From the NCBI GenBank assembly GCA_025357755.1, contig JANXOP010000034.1:1-51982 (forward strand): a stretch of DNA of 51,982 bases, written 5' to 3'. This document shows positions 20,385 to 29,196 of the stretch, piece after piece (positions within the stretch are counted from its first letter, which is position 1; each line of letters starts with the position of its first letter). This DNA comes from Kofleriaceae bacterium. GTDB taxonomy: Bacteria; Myxococcota_A; Polyangia; Haliangiales; Haliangiaceae. The notes beneath the pieces are model-generated. The model was not told the DNA's origin. It made no database searches and saw only the letters and a program-made list of their open reading frames with translations. Position numbers and translations under genes: made by a program.

Positions 20385-20396
20385 CGAGCGCTGACT
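20367..20396. repeat. 10-bp tandem repeat across two convergent stop codons
   Basis: Three copies of AGCGCTGACG (the last ending in T) occupy 20367-20396. Each unit contains the palindrome AGCGCT and a TGA. Because the unit is not a multiple of three, the copies place TGA in different frames. The phosphopantetheinyl transferase stop (20382-20384) is in the second copy, and the minus-strand histone-fold gene stops at its end. Confidence 0.8.
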
Positions 20397-20955
20397 AGCG
20401 ACGCGGCGGGCGAGGGACGTCGCGCTCGAGCACGGTCTTGCGCTCGGCGCGCCCGGCCGCGCGAATCGACTCGTCGCAGATGGCGCGGAGATGTTCGGAG
20501 AGCACGTCGCCGACCGCATCGGCGCAGCTCATGCCCGAGCGATCCTTGATGTACTTCTTCATCTTCGATACGACCACTAGCATGTCGCGATCGACGACGT
20601 CGGCGAGGTTCACGGTGGTCGACGAACCCGACGAACCCGACGCCGGTGGTTGCCCGGTCGGGCCGGAATCACCGACGATGCGGCGGACGACGGGCGCTGC
20701 CGGCACCGCGGTCATCACGGGCGAGGGATGACTCGCGTGATCGGCCTCCCACGCGGCCTTGCTCGGCGCACGGGCTTCGACGGCCCACGCTTCGCGATGG
20801 CGCGCATCGGCGACGTGGCTATCCCAACAACTGACCGTGCAGAACACCATCGGGTTGCGCGGGCGGTTGCAGGTCGACACGCTGCACACCTGGTGCGTCG
20901 CGCCGAACGGGATCGGGTTCTTGCAGGCAGTGCACTTCAGCCAGGTCTCCGCCAC
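20395..20955 (-). CDS. Zinc-finger / histone-fold protein
   Basis: This 186-residue protein has two recognisable parts. Residues 1-55 hold Cys8, Cys11, Cys24, Cys29, Cys39 and Cys43 plus His21, His47 and His53, enough for one or two zinc sites of a small treble-clef, B-box or ZZ-like finger. A Pro/Ser/Gly-rich linker (about 75-115) follows. Residues 125-180 read as a histone fold: helix 1 with S-K-M-K-K-Y-I-K-D, helix 2 from S-C-A-D-A-V to E-S-I-R-A-A-G-R-A, then R-K-T-V-L-E-R-D-V. Against archaeal HMfB the stretch V-L-S-E-H-L-R...R-K-T-V...D-V aligns without gaps, keeping L, E, R, I, E, I, A, R-K-T and D. I infer a DNA-binding chromatin or regulatory protein. GTG start, -10 6 bases upstream. 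Confidence 0.75.
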   Translation of the reverse strand: MAETWLKCTACKNPIPFGATHQVCSVSTCNRPRNPMVFCTVSCWDSHVADARHREAWAVEARAPSKAAWEADHASHPSPVMTAVPAAPVVRRIVGDSGPTGQPPASGSSGSSTTVNLADVVDRDMLVVVSKMKKYIKDRSGMSCADAVGDVLSEHLRAICDESIRAAGRAERKTVLERDVPRPPRR

Positions 20956-20961
20956 GTCGCG

Positions 20962-20967
20962 ACGGTA
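20962..20967 (-). promoter_or_regulatory. -10 element of the histone-fold gene
   Basis: TACCGT on the minus strand ends 6 bases before the GTG, in the 12-base gap after the trypsin gene. The gene may therefore have its own leaderless transcript besides read-through. Confidence 0.4.
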
Positions 20968-22179
20968 CTACGAGCGGCGCAGGTGATCTGGCCTGCGGCG
21001 TCGCAACATGACGAGAACGCCCAGGCCGAGCGGCAACGAGCCACCGGCGCTGCGACCCGCATCGCAGCAACCACCGCCACTCGAGCCGCTCCCGTCGAAC
21101 GCGTTCGCGTCGCAACTCTTCGGCGCGCTCCCGCTCGTCGAGGTGATCGGCAAGGTCCACGCGAGCTTGCGGGTGGGGTCGGTCTTATCGGTGATCGTGA
21201 CGGTCAAGCTATCGGTCGTGGCCGTGCCGAGGCAGACCCGGATCTCGCCATCGGCACGGACCGCGGCGGTGCCAGAGGTCGGCGGCGTGGTGAGCTCGAA
21301 CGTGTGCGAGGTCGAGAGCGGATCGTTCGCTTCGAGCTTCACTTCGACCGGAGCGGTCGCGATGCCGGTGAGCGGATCGCTCGTAGGCTCGGGGCCGCGC
21401 GCCATCGTGACGCCCGTCTGTTGCTCGGCCCACGCGACGATCTTGTCGGGGCGCTCGTAGATGCCGCCCTCGCCGCACGCCTTGGTCGCGTTGTCGTACG
21501 AGCGCGAGGTCACGCCAGCGAGGAAGTTGCCGTAGCTGGTGAGCAGGTACATCGGGCCACCGGAATCGCCGGGGCAGGTGTCGATGCCACCTCCACCCGC
21601 GCCGAGCTCGCCGTCGGGCATCGCCGCCGCGTTGCAGCCATTGCCCTTCGAGCAATCGAAGTCGGTGATCGTCGACATCACCTCCTGGAGGTCGTCGATG
21701 TAGACATTGCCGTCGGCATCGGTCGCGCCGTACCCGACGAACTGCACCGGTGCGCCGTTCTTGATGTCGACCTTCGCCCAGCCGGTCGCGATCTTGCGCG
21801 GCTCTTCGACCGCATCGCGACCGAGCAAGAGGATCGTGACGTCCTCGCTGGTCTGCGACGCGGGATATTCGAACCGCGTCATCACGGGAACGGTCTCGCC
21901 GTCCGCCGGGCGCGCGAGCGAATTCGTGCCGATCAACACGTTGTCGAGCGCGGGGTCGTTGCAGTGGCCCGCGGTGATCACGACGTTCTTCGCGATCAGC
22001 GTGCCGGTGCACTCCTGCTGATCTGTGCCCTGGCTCTTGAAGAACACGGCGGCGACATCCGGCCACTTGCCCTGGGGCGCATTCGTTCCACCGATGACCG
22101 GCGCGTGGCCGGGACCCGCGCCCGCGAGAGACGAGGCAGAGAGCAACAGGAGGAGCGTGGCCGCGAACATAGACCGCAT
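20968..22179 (-). CDS. Secreted trypsin-like serine protease with MYXO-CTERM-type tail
   Basis: Starting at ATG 22179, the 403-residue protein has a signal peptide (M-F-A-A-T-L-L-L-L-L-S-A-S-S-L-A-G-A), then an S1 protease domain beginning V-I-G-G-T-N. The triad is visible: His in T-A-G-H-C, Asp in S-E-D-V-T-I-L-L-L, and Ser in C-P-G-D-S-G-G-P. The Asp six residues before that serine predicts cleavage after Arg/Lys, as in trypsin. A beta-sandwich region follows. The C terminus has G-G-G-C-C-D-A-G, a hydrophobic stretch and R-R-R-R, the layout of the MYXO-CTERM sorting tag found in Myxococcota. The enzyme is probably surface-anchored or released after tag removal. Confidence 0.85.
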   Translation of the reverse strand: MRSMFAATLLLLLSASSLAGAGPGHAPVIGGTNAPQGKWPDVAAVFFKSQGTDQQECTGTLIAKNVVITAGHCNDPALDNVLIGTNSLARPADGETVPVMTRFEYPASQTSEDVTILLLGRDAVEEPRKIATGWAKVDIKNGAPVQFVGYGATDADGNVYIDDLQEVMSTITDFDCSKGNGCNAAAMPDGELGAGGGGIDTCPGDSGGPMYLLTSYGNFLAGVTSRSYDNATKACGEGGIYERPDKIVAWAEQQTGVTMARGPEPTSDPLTGIATAPVEVKLEANDPLSTSHTFELTTPPTSGTAAVRADGEIRVCLGTATTDSLTVTITDKTDPTRKLAWTLPITSTSGSAPKSCDANAFDGSGSSGGGCCDAGRSAGGSLPLGLGVLVMLRRRRPDHLRRS

Positions 22180-22280
22180 GGCCGGCACTCTCGCACGAAC
22201 CTCGGCTCCATCCGAGGTGAGCCGTTTTACAGCTGCTAGCGGCGTTGCACACTGCACGCATCCCCGTCAGGCTACGCCCG

Positions 22281-23702
22281 ATGCGCCCGCTGGCTGTTTC
22301 GTCGCGTGCCCTCGTGGGCCCCCTCGTTGGTGCCCTCCTGGTTGCTGGCGCTGTCCTCGGTTGCGGCGGCACGCCCCCCGCGGTCCCGACGGTGAAACCC
22401 GCGGGCGACACTTCAAGTGCACATCGCGAGGCGGTCAAGGCACTGGTGCAGCCGCTGATCGATGCCGAGATCACGACGAGCCTCGTGGTCGGCCTGTACG
22501 ACGGGGGCAAGACCGAGATCTATGGCTTCGGGACCGGTCCCGACGGCAAGCCGCCGAGTGGCACCACGCTGTTCGAGCTCGGCTCGGTCACCCAGGTCTA
22601 CACCGCGCTGTTGTTCGCCGATGCGATCCAGAAGCGTGAGGTCGCGTTGGAGACCCCCCTCAGCGATCTCGTTCCGCCCGGCGTGACCGTGCCGGCTGAT
22701 CAAGGAACGAAGGTCTCGCTCGGCATGCTCGCGACCCACACCTCGGGCTTCCCGGAGCTGCCGCCCTCGCTGACCCGGCGGATCAACGGGCTCGATCCCT
22801 ACAAGGGCTACAACGAAGAGCTGCTCTATCGTGACCTGATCGCGACGTCGTTCGTGTCTCCGCCGGGCACCCAGGTCGGGTTCTCTTCGTACGGGGTCGG
22901 AGTGCTCGGCTTCGTGCTCGGCAAGAAGCTCGGTGGTACGTACCAGACCGCGCTCGCCGCGCGCGTGCTCACGCCGCTCGGGCTCGCGAGCACGTTCTTC
23001 ACCGTGCCGCCCGCGGCGCAAGCTCGGCGCGTGATCGGTCGCAGTGCCGACCTCGTGCCGACCTCGTTCTGGACCTGGGACGCGATGTCGGCCGGTGGTG
23101 GGTTGATCTCGAGTGCACAGGATCAACTCACGCTGATCGATGCCGAGCTCGATGCCGCATCGGGATCGAAGCTCGCGCTGCGCAGCGCGATGCGGCTCAC
23201 GCAAGAAGAGCAGGTGCCCAATCGCAACGGGCCGAACGAAGGCCTCGGCTGGGAGATCGATGCCGAGGGCAAGTACTGGCACAACGGTGGCACCGGCGGC
23301 TTTCGCTCGTTCGTCGGCTTCGATCCGAAAACCCGTCGCGGGCTCGTGATCTTGTCGGCGAGCGCGGTGTCTCTCGTCGACCACATCGCGCTCGACCTTT
23401 ACAAAGTGCTCTCGAACACCGAGGTCAGGCCGGTCACGCCGCCGCCGGTCGACAAGCTCGCGCAGTTCGCGGGCACGTACCAGCTCGGCGAGTTCAAGCT
23501 CGCCGTCGTGGTCAAGGACAAGCGCGTCACGATCACGGGGCCGGGCGAGCAACCGCTGCGGCTCATCCCGATCAGCGATCACGAGATGTGGTTCGAAGCG
23601 CAGCAAGCCGTCGTCGTGTTCGAGCGCGAAGGCGACAAGGTCGTGCGTGCGGTGTTCGTCGTCGGCGGAAAGAAGCTCGCCGCGCAACGTATCTCCGATT
23701 GA
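22281..23702 (+). CDS. Serine hydrolase (beta-lactamase family) lipoprotein with degenerate active site
   Basis: From ATG 22281 the 473-residue protein has a lipoprotein signal (A-V-L-G-C, Cys28) and the fold of class C beta-lactamase-related hydrolases: T-L-F-E-L-G-S at residue 102, T-H-T-S-G-F-P, P-G-T then a Y-S-N-like site, and W-H-N-G-G-T-G-G-F-R-S. The S-x-x-K motif reads S-V-T-Q, so the catalytic lysine is Gln105. The Y-x-N motif reads F-S-S (201-203). Both changes are in otherwise well kept sequence. It may be a binding protein or sensor of peptidoglycan or peptides rather than an enzyme. The C-terminal domain resembles the DUF3471-type tail of such hydrolases. Confidence 0.8.
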   Translation: MRPLAVSSRALVGPLVGALLVAGAVLGCGGTPPAVPTVKPAGDTSSAHREAVKALVQPLIDAEITTSLVVGLYDGGKTEIYGFGTGPDGKPPSGTTLFELGSVTQVYTALLFADAIQKREVALETPLSDLVPPGVTVPADQGTKVSLGMLATHTSGFPELPPSLTRRINGLDPYKGYNEELLYRDLIATSFVSPPGTQVGFSSYGVGVLGFVLGKKLGGTYQTALAARVLTPLGLASTFFTVPPAAQARRVIGRSADLVPTSFWTWDAMSAGGGLISSAQDQLTLIDAELDAASGSKLALRSAMRLTQEEQVPNRNGPNEGLGWEIDAEGKYWHNGGTGGFRSFVGFDPKTRRGLVILSASAVSLVDHIALDLYKVLSNTEVRPVTPPPVDKLAQFAGTYQLGEFKLAVVVKDKRVTITGPGEQPLRLIPISDHEMWFEAQQAVVVFEREGDKVVRAVFVVGGKKLAAQRISD

Positions 23703-23704
23703 AC

Positions 23705-24988
23705 CTACGGGCAGGGACCCGGGACCGGCGGCGTGGTGCTCGACCGATCGAGCAACCAGATCTGCGCGCATGCGGTCGGATCGTAGCCGGTCACGGTCTG
23801 GATCGTCGTCAGCATGTCGGCCATGTGGCCGGTGTCGCTGTGATGCGCGGCGTAGAACGCAGCGAGCGCTTGATCGAGCTTGTCGGCGCCGATCTTGTCG
23901 GCGATGCCTTTGTAGAAGAACTCGCCGCGATCGTAGACCGCGCGGGTAAACAGGTTGTCCTTGATGACATCGATCGCGCCACACGTCTGCGGCCACACCG
24001 GATCGGTGCCGTTGCGCGTCGCGAGCTCGGCGGCATCGGCCGTCCACGTCGCGGTGCCGGGCGCGACCACATCGAGCGCGCGGTTCGCGAGGTAGGACAC
24101 GGTGCCTTCGGAGAGCACGAAATCCTCCCAGCACTGCAACCGGATGCCGTCGCCGAACCAGCCATGCGCCGCCTCGTGGACCTGCGTGTTCTCGTCGCCG
24201 ATCGCGGGCGAGGCGATGTGGATGAACGGGTGGTGTTCCATGCCGCCGATCGCGCCGGGCCCCCACTTCACCGAGACCGAGCCGTAGTGGTTGCCGAACG
24301 TGTACGCGCCGAGCGTGGTCTCGAGCCAGTTGAATGCGGCGACCAGGTGCTGCGTGCCCGCCACCGCCTTGGTCATCTCGTTCGAGCCGGCAGCGCGCCA
24401 CCACGTCGAGATCATCGTGCCGGCCGTCGTCGTGCCGAGCTCGATCTCGGTGTAGTCGTCGATCGACCACGCGAGCTGATACGCGGGTGCGGGCGACGCG
24501 ATCGTCGCCGGAAACACCGCGGTCTTGCCCGCAGGCACGTTCTGGAGCGCGAGCTCGAACGTGGTGCCGTCGCTCGGCTGCGAGTGACACGGGAACATGT
24601 TGCCGCAGTAGTACGGCCAGTTCAGCGTCCAGCCGTTCACGGACACGCCCTCGAAGTTCTCGTGCGTGAGGTACGAGTAGGCGATCGTGACGGTCGAGGG
24701 CTTCGTGCTCGCGTCGAGCCCGAAATCACCGGCCGGCGTGAACAGCATGTCGGTACCGTCGTCGGCGGTCACCTGTGTGATCGTGAGGCCCTCGACCTCG
24801 AGCGACGCGCCGATGGCGGTCGAAGGTCCGAACGTGATCGTCGCCAGCCCGGTCTTGGCCGTGACGTCGAACGACAGGTTCGTGTCGATGACTTCGCGCG
24901 CCGCATTGGCCGTCGCGGGCACGGGATCGTGGTGAGGGTCGCCACCGCACGCAGCGACGAGCAGGACCCAGGCGAGACGCAGGCGCAT
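23705..24988 (-). CDS. M1-like zinc metallopeptidase lipoprotein
   Basis: The 427-residue protein has a lipoprotein signal (L-V-A-A-C-G-G, Cys14), then an N-terminal beta domain and a catalytic domain of the M1 (gluzincin) type. Motifs are G-G-M-E-H-H-P (equivalent to the G-x-M-E-N exopeptidase loop) and H-E-A-A-H-x18-E near residue 270. These supply two zinc-binding histidines, the catalytic glutamate and the third zinc ligand. It is shorter than classical aminopeptidase N, lacking most of the C-terminal helical domain. Role: envelope-anchored peptide trimming. The stop codon lies 2 bases from the convergent serine hydrolase stop. Confidence 0.82.
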   Translation of the reverse strand: MRLRLAWVLLVAACGGDPHHDPVPATANAAREVIDTNLSFDVTAKTGLATITFGPSTAIGASLEVEGLTITQVTADDGTDMLFTPAGDFGLDASTKPSTVTIAYSYLTHENFEGVSVNGWTLNWPYYCGNMFPCHSQPSDGTTFELALQNVPAGKTAVFPATIASPAPAYQLAWSIDDYTEIELGTTTAGTMISTWWRAAGSNEMTKAVAGTQHLVAAFNWLETTLGAYTFGNHYGSVSVKWGPGAIGGMEHHPFIHIASPAIGDENTQVHEAAHGWFGDGIRLQCWEDFVLSEGTVSYLANRALDVVAPGTATWTADAAELATRNGTDPVWPQTCGAIDVIKDNLFTRAVYDRGEFFYKGIADKIGADKLDQALAAFYAAHHSDTGHMADMLTTIQTVTGYDPTACAQIWLLDRSSTTPPVPGPCP

Positions 24989-24994
24989 GCCTGC

Positions 24995-25000
24995 AGCCTA
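24995..25000 (-). promoter_or_regulatory. -10 element of the M1-like peptidase gene
   Basis: TAGGCT on the minus strand ends exactly 6 bases before the ATG, in the 14-base gap after the glutaredoxin fusion gene. Confidence 0.5.
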
Positions 25001-25002
25001 GC

Positions 25003-25932
25003 TCAGTAACGCTTGATGCTGGGGTCGACTTGCTGCGACCACGCGTCGATACCGCCGGCCATGTTGTAGACGGTCTTGAAGCCCGCCTTGAGGAAGTGGT
25101 CCGCCGCACCCCGGCTCCGACCGCCGTGATGGCAGTGGAACGCGAGCGGGGTCTCTTTCGGAAGCAGCTCGATCGCGGCCATCGCGGCATCGTCGAGGAT
25201 CACGGTGCCCGCGATCTGCGCGGTCGCGCGCTCGCCCGGCGTACGCACGTCATAGACGTGCTTGACCTTGCCGGCCTCCATCAGGCCCTTGAACTCCGGC
25301 GGGCTGATCTCGCGCACCATCGAGGGACGATTGGGGTTCTCGATCTTGAAGCCCGCGCCGGTCGCATCCTCGATGAAATCGATCGTGACGCCATCGGCCT
25401 TCGCCGCGCTGGCGCGATCGAGCTGGACAGTCACGCCATTGGTCTCGACGGTGACCTGGCTCGCTTCCTTCGCGCCGATATCGAGCTGGTGCTCCCAGCC
25501 GCCGGTGATCGTGAGGTGGATGACGTCGCCGGGCGAGCCATCCTTGAGCGCGGTCCCGAGCTCCTGCGCCGCACGCGGCGAGACGGTCAGCTTCACCGGC
25601 TTGGGCGCCGCGACGAGCGTGCCGAGCGCCTTCTCGAGATCGCCGCTCTCGAACATCTGCTTGACGATATCCGCGCCGCCGACAAACTCACCATTGATGA
25701 ACAGCTGCGGGAAGGTCGGCCAATCCGAGAACTCCTTCATGCCGCCGCGCACATCGGCATCCGTCAGCACGTTGACGGTCTGATACTTCGGGATCAAGGT
25801 GTTGAGGATGTTGACGAGGGACGCCGAGAATCCGCACTGCGGAAAGCTGCGCGTGCCCTTCATGAACAGAACGACTGGGTCAGCGGTAACCAGGCCTTGG
25901 AGCTTCTGGCGAACTTGCGGATCGAGCGTCAT
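25003..25932 (-). CDS. Monothiol glutaredoxin / HesB-IscA-like / rhodanese fusion
   Basis: The 309-residue protein has three parts. Residues ~1-110 are a Grx4-type monothiol glutaredoxin with C-G-F-S at 33-36 and the family's [16 protein letters not shown]. Residues ~115-205 resemble the HesB/IscA scaffold ([11 protein letters not shown], then [20 protein letters not shown]), but all three iron-sulfur-ligating cysteines are absent. Residues ~210-309 are a rhodanese domain with the active loop C-H-H-G-G-R-S (Cys267). Grx4 proteins carry and deliver [2Fe-2S] clusters with glutathione, and rhodaneses move sulfane sulfur, so a cytoplasmic Fe-S delivery or repair role is likely. Confidence 0.82.
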   Translation of the reverse strand: MTLDPQVRQKLQGLVTADPVVLFMKGTRSFPQCGFSASLVNILNTLIPKYQTVNVLTDADVRGGMKEFSDWPTFPQLFINGEFVGGADIVKQMFESGDLEKALGTLVAAPKPVKLTVSPRAAQELGTALKDGSPGDVIHLTITGGWEHQLDIGAKEASQVTVETNGVTVQLDRASAAKADGVTIDFIEDATGAGFKIENPNRPSMVREISPPEFKGLMEAGKVKHVYDVRTPGERATAQIAGTVILDDAAMAAIELLPKETPLAFHCHHGGRSRGAADHFLKAGFKTVYNMAGGIDAWSQQVDPSIKRY

Positions 25933-25947
25933 ACCCGGCCTGATAGC

Positions 25948-27147
<1,200 letters not shown>

Positions 27148-27150
<3 letters not shown>

Positions 27151-27156
27151 TAGTTT
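27148..27156 (+). promoter_or_regulatory. Extended -10 of the glycosyltransferase gene
   Basis: TGaTAGTTT overlaps the stop codon of the preceding gene and ends 6 bases before GTG 27163, so the gene can be expressed separately as a leaderless mRNA. Confidence 0.55.
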
Positions 27157-27162
27157 CCGCGG

Positions 27163-28527
27163 GTGGTTCGGTTCAGTGCTCGCCAGCTGGTCGGCGCCGC
27201 CCTCGTGGCGTGGCTGCTGGTCGGCACGCTCGCGCTGATCAGCGGACCTCCGCTCGGGCACGACGAAGCGGCCTACGCGGTCGCGGCGCGTGGCGACGCC
27301 CCGACCTGGCACTACCGCAGCTCCGGGATGGTCGTGATCGCCCGGCTCGGGCTCGCCCTCGGCGGCAGCGAAGCGGCGCTGCGGGGCGTGATGCTGATCG
27401 TCGCGACGGGCCTCATCCTCGGTGCGTTCGCACTGGGGCGTGCCGCCTTCGAACCGCGGACCGGCGCGTGGGCCGCGCTCGTCCTGGTCGGCGCGCATCC
27501 GATGGCCGCGCGCAGTGCCGAGCTGATCGGCGATCTCGCAGCCTCGGGGTTCTTGCTCGGTGGGGTGGCCGTGCTGATTGGCGAGCTCGAGCGCGCGACG
27601 TCTCGCTGGTGGCTGCTGCTCGCCGCACCGCTGTTCGCGGCGGCGTTCTACGTGCGCTACGGCAGCGCGCCGGTGATCGCGATGATCGCGGTCCTCTCGA
27701 TCCTCCTGTACGCGAAGAAGCTCGCGTCGCGGCAGATGCTCGCGACGGTCGTGCTCTCGGCGGTGCTGCTCGTGCCGCACGTGGTCCATTCGATCGAGGC
27801 GACGGGCTCGGCGCTCGGCATCTTGAACGTCAGCGCGCACATGCCGCGGCGCGAGTATGTCGGTGAGGGGCTCGTCACCTACCTGACCTCGAATCCATTC
27901 CGGTTCTACGGCGCGCTCGTCACCCCCGTGATGCTCGCGGGAGTCGCGAGTCTCGTGCGCCGCGCGCCGCGTTGGCGACCGCAGATCTTCATCGTCCTGC
28001 TCGCGCTCGCGCAGATCATCTCGCTCGGGATCCAGAGCCACGGTCAGCCGCGCTACGTGTTCTTTGCGACCGCGCTGCTCGTGATCGCGGGAGTCGATGC
28101 GATCCGCCGCGGCTTCGCGGTGCGGCCGGTCGCGCACGCGCCGCAGGTCGCGCTCGGGCTGGTCGCGAGCGCGTGGCTGATCCTCGCGATCTTGATCGTG
28201 CCTTTGCATCGCGAGGTCGCGGCTCGACGCGCCCCGCTCTACGCCGCCGCCGCGACCGTGCGCGACGATGCGAAGGGGCGGCCGTGCGCGATCGCGGCGA
28301 ACGTGGTGCCGCAGCTGATCTGGGCGACGCGCTGCGTGACGATCGTCGCGCGCATCGCGCCGAAGTTGTCGCATCCCTGGCCGCCAGCGGAGCTCCACTA
28401 CATCGTCTCGGTGCCGCACGCACTGCTCGGTCCGCAAGCGGTCAGCGATGTCGCGGCGACGGTACCCGGCATCGCGCGCGAGCTTTCCGTCGGCAATCCG
28501 AGCTCGCAGGTCTGGCGCGTCGAGTAG
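27163..28527 (+). CDS. GT39/ArnT-like membrane glycosyltransferase
   Basis: The 454-residue polytopic protein has about ten hydrophobic helices. The first periplasmic loop carries P-L-G-H-D-E-A-A-Y, the acidic motif that binds metal and polyprenyl-phosphate sugar donor in the ArnT/PMT (GT-C) fold. Family members move a sugar from a lipid carrier to a lipid or protein outside the cytoplasm. A short periplasmic C-terminal part ends in Q-V-W-R-V-E. GTG start, set by the extended -10. Acceptor and sugar are unknown. Neighbours are an acyltransferase and an O-methyltransferase, so the cluster may decorate a glycan or lipid. Confidence 0.8.
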   Translation: MVRFSARQLVGAALVAWLLVGTLALISGPPLGHDEAAYAVAARGDAPTWHYRSSGMVVIARLGLALGGSEAALRGVMLIVATGLILGAFALGRAAFEPRTGAWAALVLVGAHPMAARSAELIGDLAASGFLLGGVAVLIGELERATSRWWLLLAAPLFAAAFYVRYGSAPVIAMIAVLSILLYAKKLASRQMLATVVLSAVLLVPHVVHSIEATGSALGILNVSAHMPRREYVGEGLVTYLTSNPFRFYGALVTPVMLAGVASLVRRAPRWRPQIFIVLLALAQIISLGIQSHGQPRYVFFATALLVIAGVDAIRRGFAVRPVAHAPQVALGLVASAWLILAILIVPLHREVAARRAPLYAAAATVRDDAKGRPCAIAANVVPQLIWATRCVTIVARIAPKLSHPWPPAELHYIVSVPHALLGPQAVSDVAATVPGIARELSVGNPSSQVWRVE

Positions 28528-28530
28528 CAT
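28525..28530 (+). promoter_or_regulatory. -10 element of the O-methyltransferase gene
   Basis: TAGCAT overlaps the stop codon of the glycosyltransferase gene and ends exactly 6 bases before the ATG at 28537. Confidence 0.55.
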
Positions 28531-28536
28531 CGACGG

Positions 28537-29187
28537 ATGTCCGATACGTACTCTCGTGCTGGCGCGCGGTACGACACGCCCGCGGTCTCGGCGTACGTCA
28601 ATCACGTGCACGCTGTCCACGACAGTGGGCTCGCGCGCGCGTTCGCGACGCCCGCTGACATGCCGGCGATCCAGGTCGGCCAGAGCGATGGTCGGCTGAT
28701 CCATCTGATCGCGAAGCTCGTCGGCGCGACCAAGATCGTCGAGGTCGGCACGCTCGCCGGCTACTCCGCGATCCAGCTCGCGAGCGCGATGCCTGCGGGC
28801 GGTGGCCACGTGTGGTCGATCGAGTTCAACGCGAAGCACGCCGACGTCGCGCGCGAGAACGTCGCCGTGGCGGGCCTCGCCGATCGCGTCACGATCACGA
28901 CCGGTGCCGGACGCGACATCTTGCCGACGCTCGAGCCTCACGGACCCTTCGATCTGGTGTTCATCGATGCCGACAAAGTGAACTACGCGCACTACGGCCG
29001 CTGGGCGGTCACCCACCTGCGCCGCGGCGGGGTGGTGATCGGCGACAATGCATACTTTTTCGGCGACCTGCTCGCCGAGACCGATGGTGCGCGCGGCATG
29101 CGCGTCTTTCACGAGCTCGTCGCCGCGGCGTGCGATTCGGTGTGCGCGCCGACGCCCGATGGTCTCGTCATCGGGATCAAGAAATGA
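28537..29187 (+). CDS. Class I SAM-dependent O-methyltransferase (catechol/caffeoyl-CoA type)
   Basis: The 216-residue protein matches the O-methyltransferase family 3 layout: I-V-E-V-G-T-L-A-G-Y-S-A-I (SAM-binding motif I, near residue 68), an acidic residue in W-S-I-E-F, F-D-L-V-F-I-D-A-D-K and N-Y, with metal-binding aspartates, and G-D-N-A. Members methylate hydroxyl groups of catechols, CoA-linked phenylpropanoids or tRNA hydroxyuridine (TrmR). The substrate cannot be told here. It is followed 9 bases later by the S41 protease gene. Confidence 0.85.
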   Translation: MSDTYSRAGARYDTPAVSAYVNHVHAVHDSGLARAFATPADMPAIQVGQSDGRLIHLIAKLVGATKIVEVGTLAGYSAIQLASAMPAGGGHVWSIEFNAKHADVARENVAVAGLADRVTITTGAGRDILPTLEPHGPFDLVFIDADKVNYAHYGRWAVTHLRRGGVVIGDNAYFFGDLLAETDGARGMRVFHELVAAACDSVCAPTPDGLVIGIKK

Positions 29188-29196
29188 GACGCTGAG

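Noticed and set aside
22413..24590. Long minus-strand frame opposite the serine hydrolase and the M1-like peptidase region
   Set aside because: Out of frame with the clear peptidase gene, Arg/Asp-rich shadow with no signal or domain.
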